The notes under the pieces were generated by a model. The model saw nothing but the letters and a program-made list of their open reading frames with translations, made no database searches and was not told the origin of the DNA. DNA of 19,590 nucleotides. Origin: PGYR01 sp040264895. Its GTDB lineage: Bacteria; Bacteroidota; Ignavibacteria; Kapaibacteriales; UBA2268. Made by a program: the position numbers and the translations under genes. Within the stretch, counting starts at the first letter, position 1, and the number at the start of each line of letters is the position of its first letter. Below, piece by piece: positions 8,116 through 15,739 of this stretch. The stretch is from contig JBDQHL010000026.1 in the NCBI GenBank assembly GCA_040264895.1, forward strand, positions 1-19,590, read 5' to 3'.

Positions 8116-8143
8116 AAAAAAAACCAACCCACTTAAGGATTGG
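8116..8143 (-). terminator. Rho-independent terminator of rpmG
   Basis: Read on the minus strand, CCAATCC and GGGTTGG form a seven-base-pair stem with one mismatch (plus-strand arms 8124-8130 and 8137-8143). A run of eight T follows. It sits between the convergent ends of rpmG and the lycopene cyclase gene. On the plus strand the downstream tract is only ATTTTT after seven bases, so termination there is weaker. Confidence 0.75.
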
Positions 8144-8172
8144 CTATAATTTTTCTTACTTCAAGTATTTAA

Positions 8173-8352
8173 TTACTTAACTTCTTTGTGCAAAGTGTGA
8201 CGACCCAAGAAAGGATTATATTTCTTAATCTCGATTCTGTCTGGCGTGTTTTGCTTGTTTTTCATAGTAGAATATCTTGAAGCTGGCTTACCTTCACCCT
8301 TTGCTTCAGTACACTCTAGTATTATTTTTACTCTATGACCTTTTTTTGCCAT
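8173..8352 (-). CDS. rpmG: Large-subunit ribosomal protein L33
   Basis: A 59-residue basic protein, MAKKGHRVKIILECTEAKG at the start and KKYNPFLGRHTLHKEVK at the end, with the central SRYSTMKNKQNTPDR motif of bacterial L33. It is a small zinc-free or zinc-poor component near the E-site of the 50S subunit. Only one cysteine is present, so the two CxxC pairs of the zinc-binding form are absent. The ATG is supported by GGAG seven bases upstream and by a well-matched promoter at 8386-8416. It stands alone and is not beside rpmB, which is its partner in many genomes. Confidence 0.95.
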   Translation of the reverse strand: MAKKGHRVKIILECTEAKGEGKPASRYSTMKNKQNTPDRIEIKKYNPFLGRHTLHKEVK

Positions 8353-8385
8353 GATTAAACTCCGTATTTGATTTCAATTTGACTA

Positions 8386-8416
8386 CAAAATTAAGAAGAC
8401 TTTTCCACAATACAAA
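8386..8416 (-). promoter_or_regulatory. Bacteroidota-type promoter of rpmG
   Basis: On the minus strand TTTG (8413-8416) is followed after exactly 19 bases by TAATTTTG (8386-8393), a full match to the Bacteroides consensus TTTG / TAnnTTTG. Transcription would start about 25-30 bases before the rpmG ATG. Confidence 0.72.
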
Positions 8417-8437
8417 AGAAAATATTTTAACAATAGC

Positions 8438-8468
8438 TTTTTATTGGTAAAAAAAACCATTAAATTAG
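8438..8468 (+). promoter_or_regulatory. Possible promoter of the antiporter operon
   Basis: TTTT (8438-8441), a 19-base spacer and TAAATTAG (8461-8468) give a near match to TTTG / TAnnTTTG, 31 bases before the TTG start at 8500. Both boxes have mismatches in an AT-rich stretch, so this is tentative. Confidence 0.3.
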
Positions 8469-8499
8469 TACATGAATATAAACAATATAAAGGTGGCAT

Positions 8500-9855
8500 T
8501 TGTTTGAGCCATATATAGCAATCATTGCAGCTTCTTTGATTATAGTAGCTTCCTACTTTTTCGATATAGCATCAATAAAATTCAAAATCCCATCTGTACT
8601 ATTCCTTATTTTTACTGGAATCGGAATCAGATACGGTTTGGCTTACTATGACATGGTTGTTCCAGAAAGCTTTTTCAGCATTCTTCAACTATTGGGTATT
8701 GTTGGTCTTATTATGATTGTACTCGAAGCAGCAGTTGACCTTAAGATTTCGAAGGATAAGGTTACTCTTATTCGTTCCTCTGTTGCATTAGCCCTATTGG
8801 TTTTAGTATTTACTGCATTCAGTATTGGTGGAGTTATCTACTATATACTTGGCAACGAACCTTTTTTCAACTGCTTGGTCTATGCCATTCCACTTAGTGT
8901 GGTTAGTAGCGCCGTGCTTATTCCATCAGTTCACACGCTCACTAAAAAGAAAAAAGAATTCCTAATATACGAATCCACGTTTTCTGACATACTCGGCATC
9001 TTGTTCTTCAACTTTGTTGTACTGCAAGAAGGAAGCGTGCTGTCATGGTCGGGAATTTCTATGATTGTAGCCACTGTGCTATTTTCCATATTCGTTAGCT
9101 ATATACTAGTATTCGTATTCAGTAAGATAAAGACACACGTGAAGCTATTTTTGATGATAGCTATACTTGCCTTACTCTATGCACTGGGCAAAAAACTTCA
9201 CCTATCTACACTCCTGATGATCTTCATCTTTGGTGTGGTTATGAATAATGCAAAATTATTCTACAAAGGTAAGCTTGCAAACTTTATAAACTTTGACAAT
9301 GTGAAGTCAATTAGGCGAGAGTTCCATACCATAACGGCAGAGACTGCTTTTGTTATTCGTACCTTCTTCTTTATTGCATTTGGTATGAGTATAGATATTA
9401 TGTTACTTGCTGACCCTAGGGTATTGGTGATTGGGTTTATAATCTTAGTGTTGCTTTACTTAGTAAGGTTTATCAACTTCAAGGTATTCTTGAAAACAGA
9501 TGTATTCCCTGAGATATTCTTAGCACCTCGGGGATTGATTACAATTCTATTATTCTTTTCTATACCACAAGCATTTGATATAAAAGATTTGAGCGAGGGA
9601 ATACTTTTCTTTGTAATATTAGGTACTAGTTTGATAATGATGGCAGCCATAATGGCTTCGAAAGACTCAGAGATGAAAACAACCACCCTATTTGATGTAG
9701 GTCTGGGCCAGGCATCAGATTACGAAATTGAATACGAAACATTCTCAGAGTTCGATGATTTACTCGACGATGTAAACAATATAAACGATAGCTCTGACAA
9801 AAAATTAAATGAAAATAACGATAATAATAATGAACCGAAAGGAGAGAGTGAATGA
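8500..9855 (+). CDS. Cation/proton antiporter, CPA family
   Basis: A 451-residue membrane protein with about 12 hydrophobic segments over residues 5-385. The ESTFSD (158-163), with a membrane-embedded acidic residue at Asp163, and LAPRGLITILLFFSIP (from 371) are typical of NhaP/CPA-type Na+(K+)/H+ antiporters. It should exchange monovalent cations for protons across the inner membrane. There is no TrkA-N regulatory domain. Instead a hydrophilic tail (about 395-451) rich in Asp, Glu, Asn and Ser ends the protein. The TTG start is forced by a stop at 8488-8490 and is supported by AAAGG six bases upstream. An 11-codon ORF (ATG 8472 to TGA 8507) overlaps this start. The stop overlaps the next ATG (ATGA, 9852-9855), so the gene heads the operon with the two M16 genes. 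Confidence 0.88.
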   Translation: MFEPYIAIIAASLIIVASYFFDIASIKFKIPSVLFLIFTGIGIRYGLAYYDMVVPESFFSILQLLGIVGLIMIVLEAAVDLKISKDKVTLIRSSVALALLVLVFTAFSIGGVIYYILGNEPFFNCLVYAIPLSVVSSAVLIPSVHTLTKKKKEFLIYESTFSDILGILFFNFVVLQEGSVLSWSGISMIVATVLFSIFVSYILVFVFSKIKTHVKLFLMIAILALLYALGKKLHLSTLLMIFIFGVVMNNAKLFYKGKLANFINFDNVKSIRREFHTITAETAFVIRTFFFIAFGMSIDIMLLADPRVLVIGFIILVLLYLVRFINFKVFLKTDVFPEIFLAPRGLITILLFFSIPQAFDIKDLSEGILFFVILGTSLIMMAAIMASKDSEMKTTTLFDVGLGQASDYEIEYETFSEFDDLLDDVNNINDSSDKKLNENNDNNNEPKGESE

Positions 9856-11189
9856 TAAGAAATATCATTTTGCTGACATTAGGGCTATTTGCTATGAGTA
9901 GCATTTCGCTTATGTCACAAGACAGTAAAAACGTTTTCCCTTATGACTATGAAGTCAATACTCTGGAAAATGGACTAAAGATAATAACTATACCTATGCC
10001 ATCTAACGGCATTGTGTCTTACTACACTCTAGTGAGAACAGGTGCAAGAGATGAGTACGAGCAAGGAAAAACTGGATTTGCTCACTTTTTTGAACACATG
10101 ATGTTCCGTGGTACTAAAAAGTACCCAGGTACAGTTTACGATAGCTTAATTATATCTATCGGTGCTGATGGGAATGCTTACACAACTGATGATTACACCG
10201 CTTACCACCTTAGCTTATCTAAAGAAGATTTGGACCTGGTTATGGAGTTGGAAAGCGATAGATTCCAAAACTTAAGTTATCCAGAAGCGGAGTTCAAAAC
10301 TGAAGCTGGAGCAGTATATGGTGAGTACAGAAAGAACATTACTAATCCTATTAGCGTACTGTGGGAGAAGTTAAAATACACAGCTTATGACAAACATACT
10401 TATAAGCACTCAACTATTGGCTTTGTAGAAGATATAAAGGCAATGCCGTCACTTTATGAGTACAGCATGGAATTTTATAGCAATTACTACAGACCAGAAA
10501 ATAGCATACTAATGGTGGCTGGTGATATATCTACTGAAGATATATTAGAAAAAGCTAAGAAATATTATGGTGAGTGGGAACAAGGTTATACAGCTCCTAA
10601 GGTAGAGCAAGAACCAGAGCAAACTGCAGCAAGAAGTGCAGAAGTAAAATACGATGGTAAGACTAACCCAATAGTGGGTATTGGCTACAAAACTGAAGCA
10701 TTCGACGCAACTGACAAATCTGTTATCTCACGTGAGTTAATTGGTGATTTGGCTTTTGGTTCAAATAGTGATTTGTACAAAAAGCTATATTTGAAAGAGC
10801 AGAAAGTACAATACATTTCTCCTTACTTCCCTCAGAATAGGGACCCATTTATGTCAATCATATATACTATGGTGAACGACCCCAGTGATATAGATTACGT
10901 GAAAGAAGAGGTTCAGAACTCTGTAGAGTGGTACCAAAATAATTTGGTTGATAAAAAGAAGTTAGACGACTTGAAGAAACGTCAAAAATATGCTTTCCTC
11001 ATGAGCTTAGACACACCTTCTAATGTAACTGGTAACTTAGCTAGAATGGTAGCTATCACCGGTGGAATGGATGCAGTAGAGCAATACTTCCAAACTTTAG
11101 AGTCCATCACTCCGGAAGACATACAAGAAGAGGCAAAGACGATGAGCGAAGACAAGAGAACGATAATAGAATTACAGGGGGCTAAATAA
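9852..11189 (+). CDS. M16 family zinc metallopeptidase, catalytic subunit
   Basis: A 445-residue exported peptidase with an N-terminal signal peptide (about residues 1-22, ending LMSQ). The inverted zinc motif HFFEH is at 78-82. The third ligand is probably Glu158 in the GEYRKN region, 76 residues after His82 as is usual for M16. Two roughly 200-residue halves follow the usual M16B design, with a second-half peptidase-like domain from about 220. It is expected to work in the periplasm, cleaving short or unfolded peptides. The start overlaps the antiporter stop and has a strong GGAG leader. Its stop overlaps the next gene's ATG by one base (TAATG). It probably pairs with the next product, as two-subunit M16B enzymes do. 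Confidence 0.93.
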   Translation: MIRNIILLTLGLFAMSSISLMSQDSKNVFPYDYEVNTLENGLKIITIPMPSNGIVSYYTLVRTGARDEYEQGKTGFAHFFEHMMFRGTKKYPGTVYDSLIISIGADGNAYTTDDYTAYHLSLSKEDLDLVMELESDRFQNLSYPEAEFKTEAGAVYGEYRKNITNPISVLWEKLKYTAYDKHTYKHSTIGFVEDIKAMPSLYEYSMEFYSNYYRPENSILMVAGDISTEDILEKAKKYYGEWEQGYTAPKVEQEPEQTAARSAEVKYDGKTNPIVGIGYKTEAFDATDKSVISRELIGDLAFGSNSDLYKKLYLKEQKVQYISPYFPQNRDPFMSIIYTMVNDPSDIDYVKEEVQNSVEWYQNNLVDKKKLDDLKKRQKYAFLMSLDTPSNVTGNLARMVAITGGMDAVEQYFQTLESITPEDIQEEAKTMSEDKRTIIELQGAK

Positions 11190-12724
11190 TGAGAAACTTT
11201 AAGACAATCAATATATTAGCACTGGCTATTCTATTAGCTCTAACAGCTACATCTTGTAGAAATAGCGACAAAGCAGATGATGAGATGAACACAAACAAAG
11301 TATTATTGCAAATAGACAATGACCCAATTGTTGCTTACAATATTTGGTTCAAAGTTGGCTCGGTGAATGACCCACAAGGCAAAGAGGGCTTGACTTATCT
11401 GACAGCAGAAATGATGGCAGATGCTTCTACAAAAAGCAATGACTACTCTGCTATATTAGAAAAAATGTACCCAATGGCTACTGGCTACGGTGCTAAAGTA
11501 GATAAGGAAATGACAACTTTCCGAGGTAGAACACACAAAGACAACTTAGATGAATACAATAAGCTATTCATGGATGCCATTTTGAACCCGGCATTCAAAG
11601 AAGAAGACTTCAATAGAATAAAGAACAATACACTGAATTATATCAAAAATGTTCTTAGATATTCGAGTGATGAAGAGCTAGGTAAATTTGCATTATATAA
11701 TTACGTTTTCGAAGGTACACCATATGGCCACTTAATGTCAGGTAGTGTAGAAGGAATTGAGAATATCACTTTGGAAGATGTAAAGCAACATCACAAGAAC
11801 TACTTCAATGCTAATAATTACACAATTGGTCTTGGTGGCGGTTACCCAAATGAGTTAGTTGACAAAATAGACACTGAGCTAAACAAGCTGCAAGACACAG
11901 CTATCAATACTATGGTAGATATAACTCCTAAGCCAATCAATGGGCTAGAAGTCTTGTTAGTAGAGAAAGAAAACAACTCTACTGCAATTAGCTTTGGCTT
12001 CCCAATTGATGTACACCGTGGCGATGAAGACTTCTTCGCATTGGCACTATTCAGCTCTTGGCTAGGTGAACACAGAAACCAGTCTAGTCACTTGTTCCAG
12101 GTTATCCGTGGTGCTCGTGGGCTAAACTATGGTGACTATGCTTATATTGAAAGATTCCTAAACGGTGGTAGGTTGAACAAACCAAACCCGAATAATGCAA
12201 GAAACAACCTACTTTTTGAAGTATGGATAAGACCTGTTCAGCACATTCACAGACATTTTGCTCTTCGTGCGGCTATGCGCGAGTTGCAAAAAGTAGTTGA
12301 CAATGGTATGACAGAAGAGCAGTTCGAAACAACTAAGAACTTCTTGAACAAATACTCTATTCATTGGGCTGCTACTACGTCTGAGCGATTGGGCTACCAA
12401 ATTGATTCGGAATTTTACGGTATAGAAGATGGTGGTAATTACATCAATCACTTCCGTGAGAAAATCAGAAACTTAACATTGGAGCAAGTAAATAGTGCAA
12501 TCAAAAAGCATATACAATACAACAATGTGAAGATAGCAATGATTACTTCGGACGCTGAGCAATTCAAATCGGACTTAGTTAGCAATGCTGACAGCCCGAT
12601 AGAGTACAACTCACCGAAGCCAGATGAGGTATTGGAAGAAGACAAAGAAATATCTACTTACAAATTAGACATAAAAGAAGAGAACGTAACGATAGTACCT
12701 GTGGACGAAATGTTCCAGAAGTAA
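11189..12724 (+). CDS. M16 family non-catalytic partner, lipoprotein
   Basis: A 511-residue M16-fold protein with a lipoprotein signal ending TATSC (Cys23). The zinc motif is absent: GLTYLTAE (68-74) replaces HxxEH. The second-half substrate-binding Arg/Tyr pair is kept (Arg307 and Tyr314 in IRGARGLNY). This is the usual sign of the subunit that completes the active chamber of a heterodimeric M16B peptidase while the HxxEH subunit supplies the zinc. Lipidation would tether the complex to a membrane. It is translationally linked to the catalytic subunit (TAATG) and ends the operon before a strong terminator. Substrate unknown. Confidence 0.9.
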   Translation: MRNFKTINILALAILLALTATSCRNSDKADDEMNTNKVLLQIDNDPIVAYNIWFKVGSVNDPQGKEGLTYLTAEMMADASTKSNDYSAILEKMYPMATGYGAKVDKEMTTFRGRTHKDNLDEYNKLFMDAILNPAFKEEDFNRIKNNTLNYIKNVLRYSSDEELGKFALYNYVFEGTPYGHLMSGSVEGIENITLEDVKQHHKNYFNANNYTIGLGGGYPNELVDKIDTELNKLQDTAINTMVDITPKPINGLEVLLVEKENNSTAISFGFPIDVHRGDEDFFALALFSSWLGEHRNQSSHLFQVIRGARGLNYGDYAYIERFLNGGRLNKPNPNNARNNLLFEVWIRPVQHIHRHFALRAAMRELQKVVDNGMTEEQFETTKNFLNKYSIHWAATTSERLGYQIDSEFYGIEDGGNYINHFREKIRNLTLEQVNSAIKKHIQYNNVKIAMITSDAEQFKSDLVSNADSPIEYNSPKPDEVLEEDKEISTYKLDIKEENVTIVPVDEMFQK

Positions 12725-12750
12725 TATCATAATTCTCATTTAGTTTTTAC

Positions 12751-12779
12751 AAGCCCGACCGATTGGTTGGGCTTTTTTT
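12751..12779 (+). terminator. Rho-independent terminator of the antiporter-M16 operon
   Basis: AAGCCCGACC (12751-12760) and GGTTGGGCTT (12765-12774) form a ten-base-pair stem, with one G-T pair, around the loop GATT. A run of T to 12779 follows. It lies 27 bases after the last stop codon. Confidence 0.92.
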
Positions 12780-12840
12780 GTTGGGAGATTTACACTAGAT
12801 TAAAGCCACTAAGACAGAGATAATAGAGGTAGTGAGGTGA

Positions 12841-13380
12841 TCATCCAGAGCGAACAGTGAACAGCAAGTAAATAATAATAGCAGCGCCACCCACGTATGC
12901 AGCTGGCTCCCAAACATCATCCCAAAATGATGATTTTTCATTTCGCACCCCTTTTGTGAACTCAAAGCTTTCGTCCTCAAGTTGTGCTGTCATATCTAAG
13001 TCAATAGTATCTTGGTAGCTGGTGCTAACTCTATATTCTACTATATGATCATCATTTAGGGTAATGATATAGAGAGAGCTATTAATTTGTCTCGTACCAC
13101 TTTCCTCATCATATAAAATCGAAATAGAATCAAGATTAACACTTGTTCCATAGTTGTCTGCATTTGTAATTACTATTGCTGAATCCAATTCCCTAAGTGA
13201 TGTTTCTAGTTTGTCCTTTAGAGGTGAGTATTCGGTTAGTGGTCTTATTTTTTTGTTGTATATTTTCTGCTGAGCTTTCACAGTCAGTGTATCTATCTGA
13301 CTCAGAATTAACTCAAGATTTGTTTTTGGGCTTGCAAAAGCAAAAGAGGAAAAGGCAATTATAAGAATGAGAAATCTCAT
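12841..13380 (-). CDS. Unknown exported protein with C-terminal membrane anchor
   Basis: A 179-residue protein of no family I recognise. It has a signal peptide (cleavage likely after AFA at residue 16), a mostly polar middle part of alternating strands and helices, and a C-terminal hydrophobic segment (about 158-175, AAYVGGAAIIIYLLF) followed by a short basic tail. The body would therefore be outside the cytoplasm, with the C-terminus anchored. The middle part (around 75-135) reads as paired strands with many Asp, Ser and Thr residues. Its ATG overlaps the TGA of the upstream 153-residue membrane protein (ATGA), so the two are likely made together and may interact. No catalytic motif is visible. 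Confidence 0.68.
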   Translation of the reverse strand: MRFLILIIAFSSFAFASPKTNLELILSQIDTLTVKAQQKIYNKKIRPLTEYSPLKDKLETSLRELDSAIVITNADNYGTSVNLDSISILYDEESGTRQINSSLYIITLNDDHIVEYRVSTSYQDTIDLDMTAQLEDESFEFTKGVRNEKSSFWDDVWEPAAYVGGAAIIIYLLFTVRSG

Positions 13381-13838
13381 TTAACAATATTTTGTTTTAA
13401 TCTAGTCAAATCTTCAAATAGTTGTTTGTCATCCCAATAGTTGTGAGGACGTATTCGGAGTTTTCTTTTTCTTCCTTCTATGCTTAGTTTTACCAATCGG
13501 AAAGTCTCACGAGTTTGGAACGGTCTTTCCTTACCGAGGTATATACGTTCTATGTTATTTTTATCATATTTATTTTGGTTGAACCTATTGCGCATAGTGA
13601 TCGAGTTTGCATCAATTACTAGAGTTCTAACCCAAAATAGCTTATGGAAATACATAAGCAAACCACCGATTATAAATAACCCAAGAAGTATGAAAACTGG
13701 GTCATGCAATAGAACTTCTACATTCTTTTTACCAATTATTGTTCGGATAAGTCCATAGCCTAATGCAACAACTAGGTAAATTACAATTGACTTCCAGTAG
13801 AAGTCGAACCTTTGCTTGTATATTTTGTCTTCACTCAT
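13377..13838 (-). CDS. Small membrane protein with PH-like cytoplasmic domain
   Basis: A 153-residue protein with two membrane helices (about 14-34 and 46-66), then a roughly 85-residue hydrophilic domain. The pattern LVIDANSITMRNR...NKYDKNNIERIYLG, a strand pair (RLVKLSIEG / KLRIRPHN) and a closing helix (DDKQLFEDLTRLKQ) resemble bacterial PH-like (bPH) domains attached to a two-helix hairpin. This call is from overall pattern, not a signature motif. It begins 26 bases after purN and overlaps the next gene by four bases, so the three genes probably form one operon. Role unknown. Confidence 0.62.
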   Translation of the reverse strand: MSEDKIYKQRFDFYWKSIVIYLVVALGYGLIRTIIGKKNVEVLLHDPVFILLGLFIIGGLLMYFHKLFWVRTLVIDANSITMRNRFNQNKYDKNNIERIYLGKERPFQTRETFRLVKLSIEGRKRKLRIRPHNYWDDKQLFEDLTRLKQNIVK

Positions 13839-13864
13839 TTTTCAAAATATGAATAGATTGGCAA

Positions 13865-14458
13865 TTAATCAAGTTCTAATGTACCTTCTACTATTTCCTC
13901 TATAGTTTCCGCATATATTCTGTGCTCAACTTCTAGAACTTTTCTAGCAATATCTTCGGGAGCGTCTTCTTTACTTATAGCCACTTTGCCTTGTTTTAAT
14001 ATTCTACCCTCATCATATTTTTCATTGACTAAGTGAACAGTTGCCCCAGATTCTGTATCTCCCGCTTCGTAAACTGCTCGGTGAACGTTCATTCCATACA
14101 TACCCTTTCCACCATACTTTGGCAACAATGCGGGATGTATATTTAGAATTCTATTTTTGTACTTTTCAATCATCACTTTGGGTATCATACGCATATAGCC
14201 AGCTAACACGACTAAATCTATTTCGTGTTTATCTAATAAGCTGAGTAAATCAGACTGGAACTCCTCAGCTGTATCATATTGTGCTGAGCTCAGGTGCACA
14301 GGCTTAACACCCAGATTCTTCGCTCTCTCAAGCGCATAGGCATCGGAGTTATTACTAATTAACAAAACAGGTGCAGCTGCTATACCCTTATCACGTAAAG
14401 CTTCCACAATTGCTTGGAAATTACTTCCTCCATGCGAGGCAAAGAATGCTATGTTCAT
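13865..14458 (-). CDS. purN: Phosphoribosylglycinamide formyltransferase
   Basis: A 197-residue cytoplasmic enzyme of the de novo purine pathway. It transfers the formyl group of 10-formyl-tetrahydrofolate to glycinamide ribonucleotide. GGSNFQAI (10-17) binds phosphate. ISNN (34-37) and AGYMRM (86-91) follow. The catalytic NIHPALLP starts at Asn106 with His108, and Asp149 lies in YDEGRIL. All three catalytic residues are in place and the length is normal. The ATG start is preceded by a promoter-like TATCTTTG. It heads an apparent three-gene operon with two unknown membrane proteins rather than other pur genes. The call is secure. Confidence 0.95.
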   Translation of the reverse strand: MNIAFFASHGGSNFQAIVEALRDKGIAAAPVLLISNNSDAYALERAKNLGVKPVHLSSAQYDTAEEFQSDLLSLLDKHEIDLVVLAGYMRMIPKVMIEKYKNRILNIHPALLPKYGGKGMYGMNVHRAVYEAGDTESGATVHLVNEKYDEGRILKQGKVAISKEDAPEDIARKVLEVEHRIYAETIEEIVEGTLELD

Positions 14459-14491
14459 AAAAATTGGTTCATTGGCTTATTGTACTAAGTG

Positions 14492-14523
14492 CAAAGATAA
14501 GGTATTAGAGCGAGATTGGGAAA
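14492..14523 (-). promoter_or_regulatory. Probable Bacteroidota-type promoter of purN
   Basis: On the minus strand TATCTTTG (14492-14499) fully matches TAnnTTTG. TTTC (14520-14523), 20 bases upstream, is one base off TTTG. The -7 box is 33 bases before the purN ATG. Confidence 0.5.
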
Positions 14524-14588
14524 TAGAGTAATAGAATGAATAAAAATCACGTATTTAACTCTAAAATAATAACACTTTCCACAAAAAG

Positions 14589-14620
14589 TTTGGAAATAAT
14601 AAAACATAGTCTTAATTTCG
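14589..14620 (+). promoter_or_regulatory. Probable Bacteroidota-type promoter of rplS
   Basis: TTTG (14589-14592) and TAATTTCG (14613-14620; one mismatch to TAnnTTTG) are 20 bases apart, 28 bases before the rplS ATG. A short ORF (ATG 14626) lies between it and the gene. Confidence 0.5.
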
Positions 14621-14648
14621 TAGCCATGATAAAATTAAAGGTAAGAAA

Positions 14649-15038
14649 ATGACTTCATTACAATATGTAGAGCAATTAGCCCAAGATAGAGCTGCTGCTA
14701 CAAGAAAAGAAAAAGATGGCGAGAATTTCGCTGAAGTTCCTGAATTTGGTCCTGGTGACACTGTAAACGTTGCTGTAAGGGTAGTAGAGGGACAAAAAGA
14801 AAGGATCCAAAACTACAAAGGTATCGTACTTGGTATCAAAGGTGGCGGAATATCTAAAACTTTCTTAGTTAGAAAAATTTCTAATGGTATTGGTGTAGAA
14901 AGAATCTTCCCAATGCACTCTCCTATGATTCAAAGCATTGAAGTGCTTAACAAAGGTAGAGTAAGAAGAGCAAAACTTTATTACCTACGTGGTATGTCAG
15001 ACAAGAAAACTAGACAAAAACTTAATCGCAGAAAGTAA
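14649..15038 (+). CDS. rplS: Large-subunit ribosomal protein L19
   Basis: A 129-residue basic ribosomal protein at the 30S-50S interface. The family blocks FGPGDTVNVAVRVVEGQKERIQNYKG, GIVLGIKGGGISKTFLVRKIS, GIGVERIFPMHSP and a C-terminal RRAKLYYLRG are all present. The ATG has AAAGG eight bases upstream. The eight-codon ORF that starts at 14626 (MIKLKVRK) ends in a TGA overlapping this ATG (ATGA), which could couple translation. Usual neighbours of rplS (rpsP, rimM, trmD) are absent, so it appears monocistronic, ending at a strong terminator at 15063-15094. Confidence 0.96.
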   Translation: MTSLQYVEQLAQDRAAATRKEKDGENFAEVPEFGPGDTVNVAVRVVEGQKERIQNYKGIVLGIKGGGISKTFLVRKISNGIGVERIFPMHSPMIQSIEVLNKGRVRRAKLYYLRGMSDKKTRQKLNRRK

Positions 15039-15062
15039 GAAACTAGTTAACTTGATAAAAAT

Positions 15063-15094
15063 AAAAAATCCCGCTCAATGGCGGGATTTTTTTT
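15063..15094. terminator. Bidirectional terminator between rplS and the thioredoxin gene
   Basis: TCCCGC (15069-15074) pairs with GCGGGA (15081-15086) around TCAATG. Six A precede the stem and eight T follow it, so the stem can end transcripts from rplS (plus) and from the minus-strand gene at 15120. Confidence 0.92.
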
Positions 15095-15119
15095 GTCTTG
15101 TTTGTTTTTTTATTCAAAC

Positions 15120-15629
15120 TTACTTTTTAGTTAGCTCTTTTATTTTTTCATATAGCTCATCCTCATCACCTGGAGCATAACCATTGTGCTCGTAAACCAA
15201 ATTACCTTCGCCATCATATAAAAAAGTATGCGGTGGGTTAGCAACATTCATAGCTCTTCTCAAATCACTATTCTCATCTAAATATACTTCAAAGTCCCAG
15301 CCACGACCTTTCACAAAAGGAGCAACCCTACGGCTATTTCGTGAGTCATCAATAGACACTGCTATTACTTTCACTCCAGTTTCTTTTTGCCACTTTGCAT
15401 ATTTTTCATTTATATTGTTCAACTCTAGAATACAAGGCTTGCACCAAGTAGCCCAAAAGTTAATAATGAATGGTTTACCATCGTTGGTAAATTTAGCAGT
15501 ATTAACATTGCGGCCTTTTAAATTTTTCACTTTTACTGAAGGTATTTGCTTATCCTTAGCACCCATATCAGCTGAAAATGCAAAAGCAAACACCAGTAAC
15601 ATTGATAGCAAAGTAATTGATTTTTTCAA
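15120..15629 (-). CDS. Exported TlpA/ResA-like thioredoxin-fold protein
   Basis: A 169-residue protein with a cleavable signal peptide (cleavage about residue 20, after FSA). The mature domain has the WATWCKPC redox centre (cysteines 63 and 66), the preceding IINFWA strand, and the downstream NPPHTFLYDGEGNLVYEHNG segment with its cis-Pro loop, as in the TlpA/ResA/AhpC-TSA family. It should reduce or exchange disulfides in exported proteins, for example in cytochrome c maturation, though no partner genes are here. The start is TTG at 15629 with an excellent AAGGAG six bases upstream. It is divergent from the 15740 lipoprotein, which has two cysteines in its mature part. Confidence 0.9.
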   Translation of the reverse strand: MKKSITLLSMLLVFAFAFSADMGAKDKQIPSVKVKNLKGRNVNTAKFTNDGKPFIINFWATWCKPCILELNNINEKYAKWQKETGVKVIAVSIDDSRNSRRVAPFVKGRGWDFEVYLDENSDLRRAMNVANPPHTFLYDGEGNLVYEHNGYAPGDEDELYEKIKELTKK

Positions 15630-15739
15630 AATTATCTCCTTTTTAAATTATTTTGTAACTTATAACATTATTACGTGTTCTTTTGACTGAATGTTTAACA
15701 AAAAACACAGAAATTTATAAATTTATAAAGGTTTAAATT

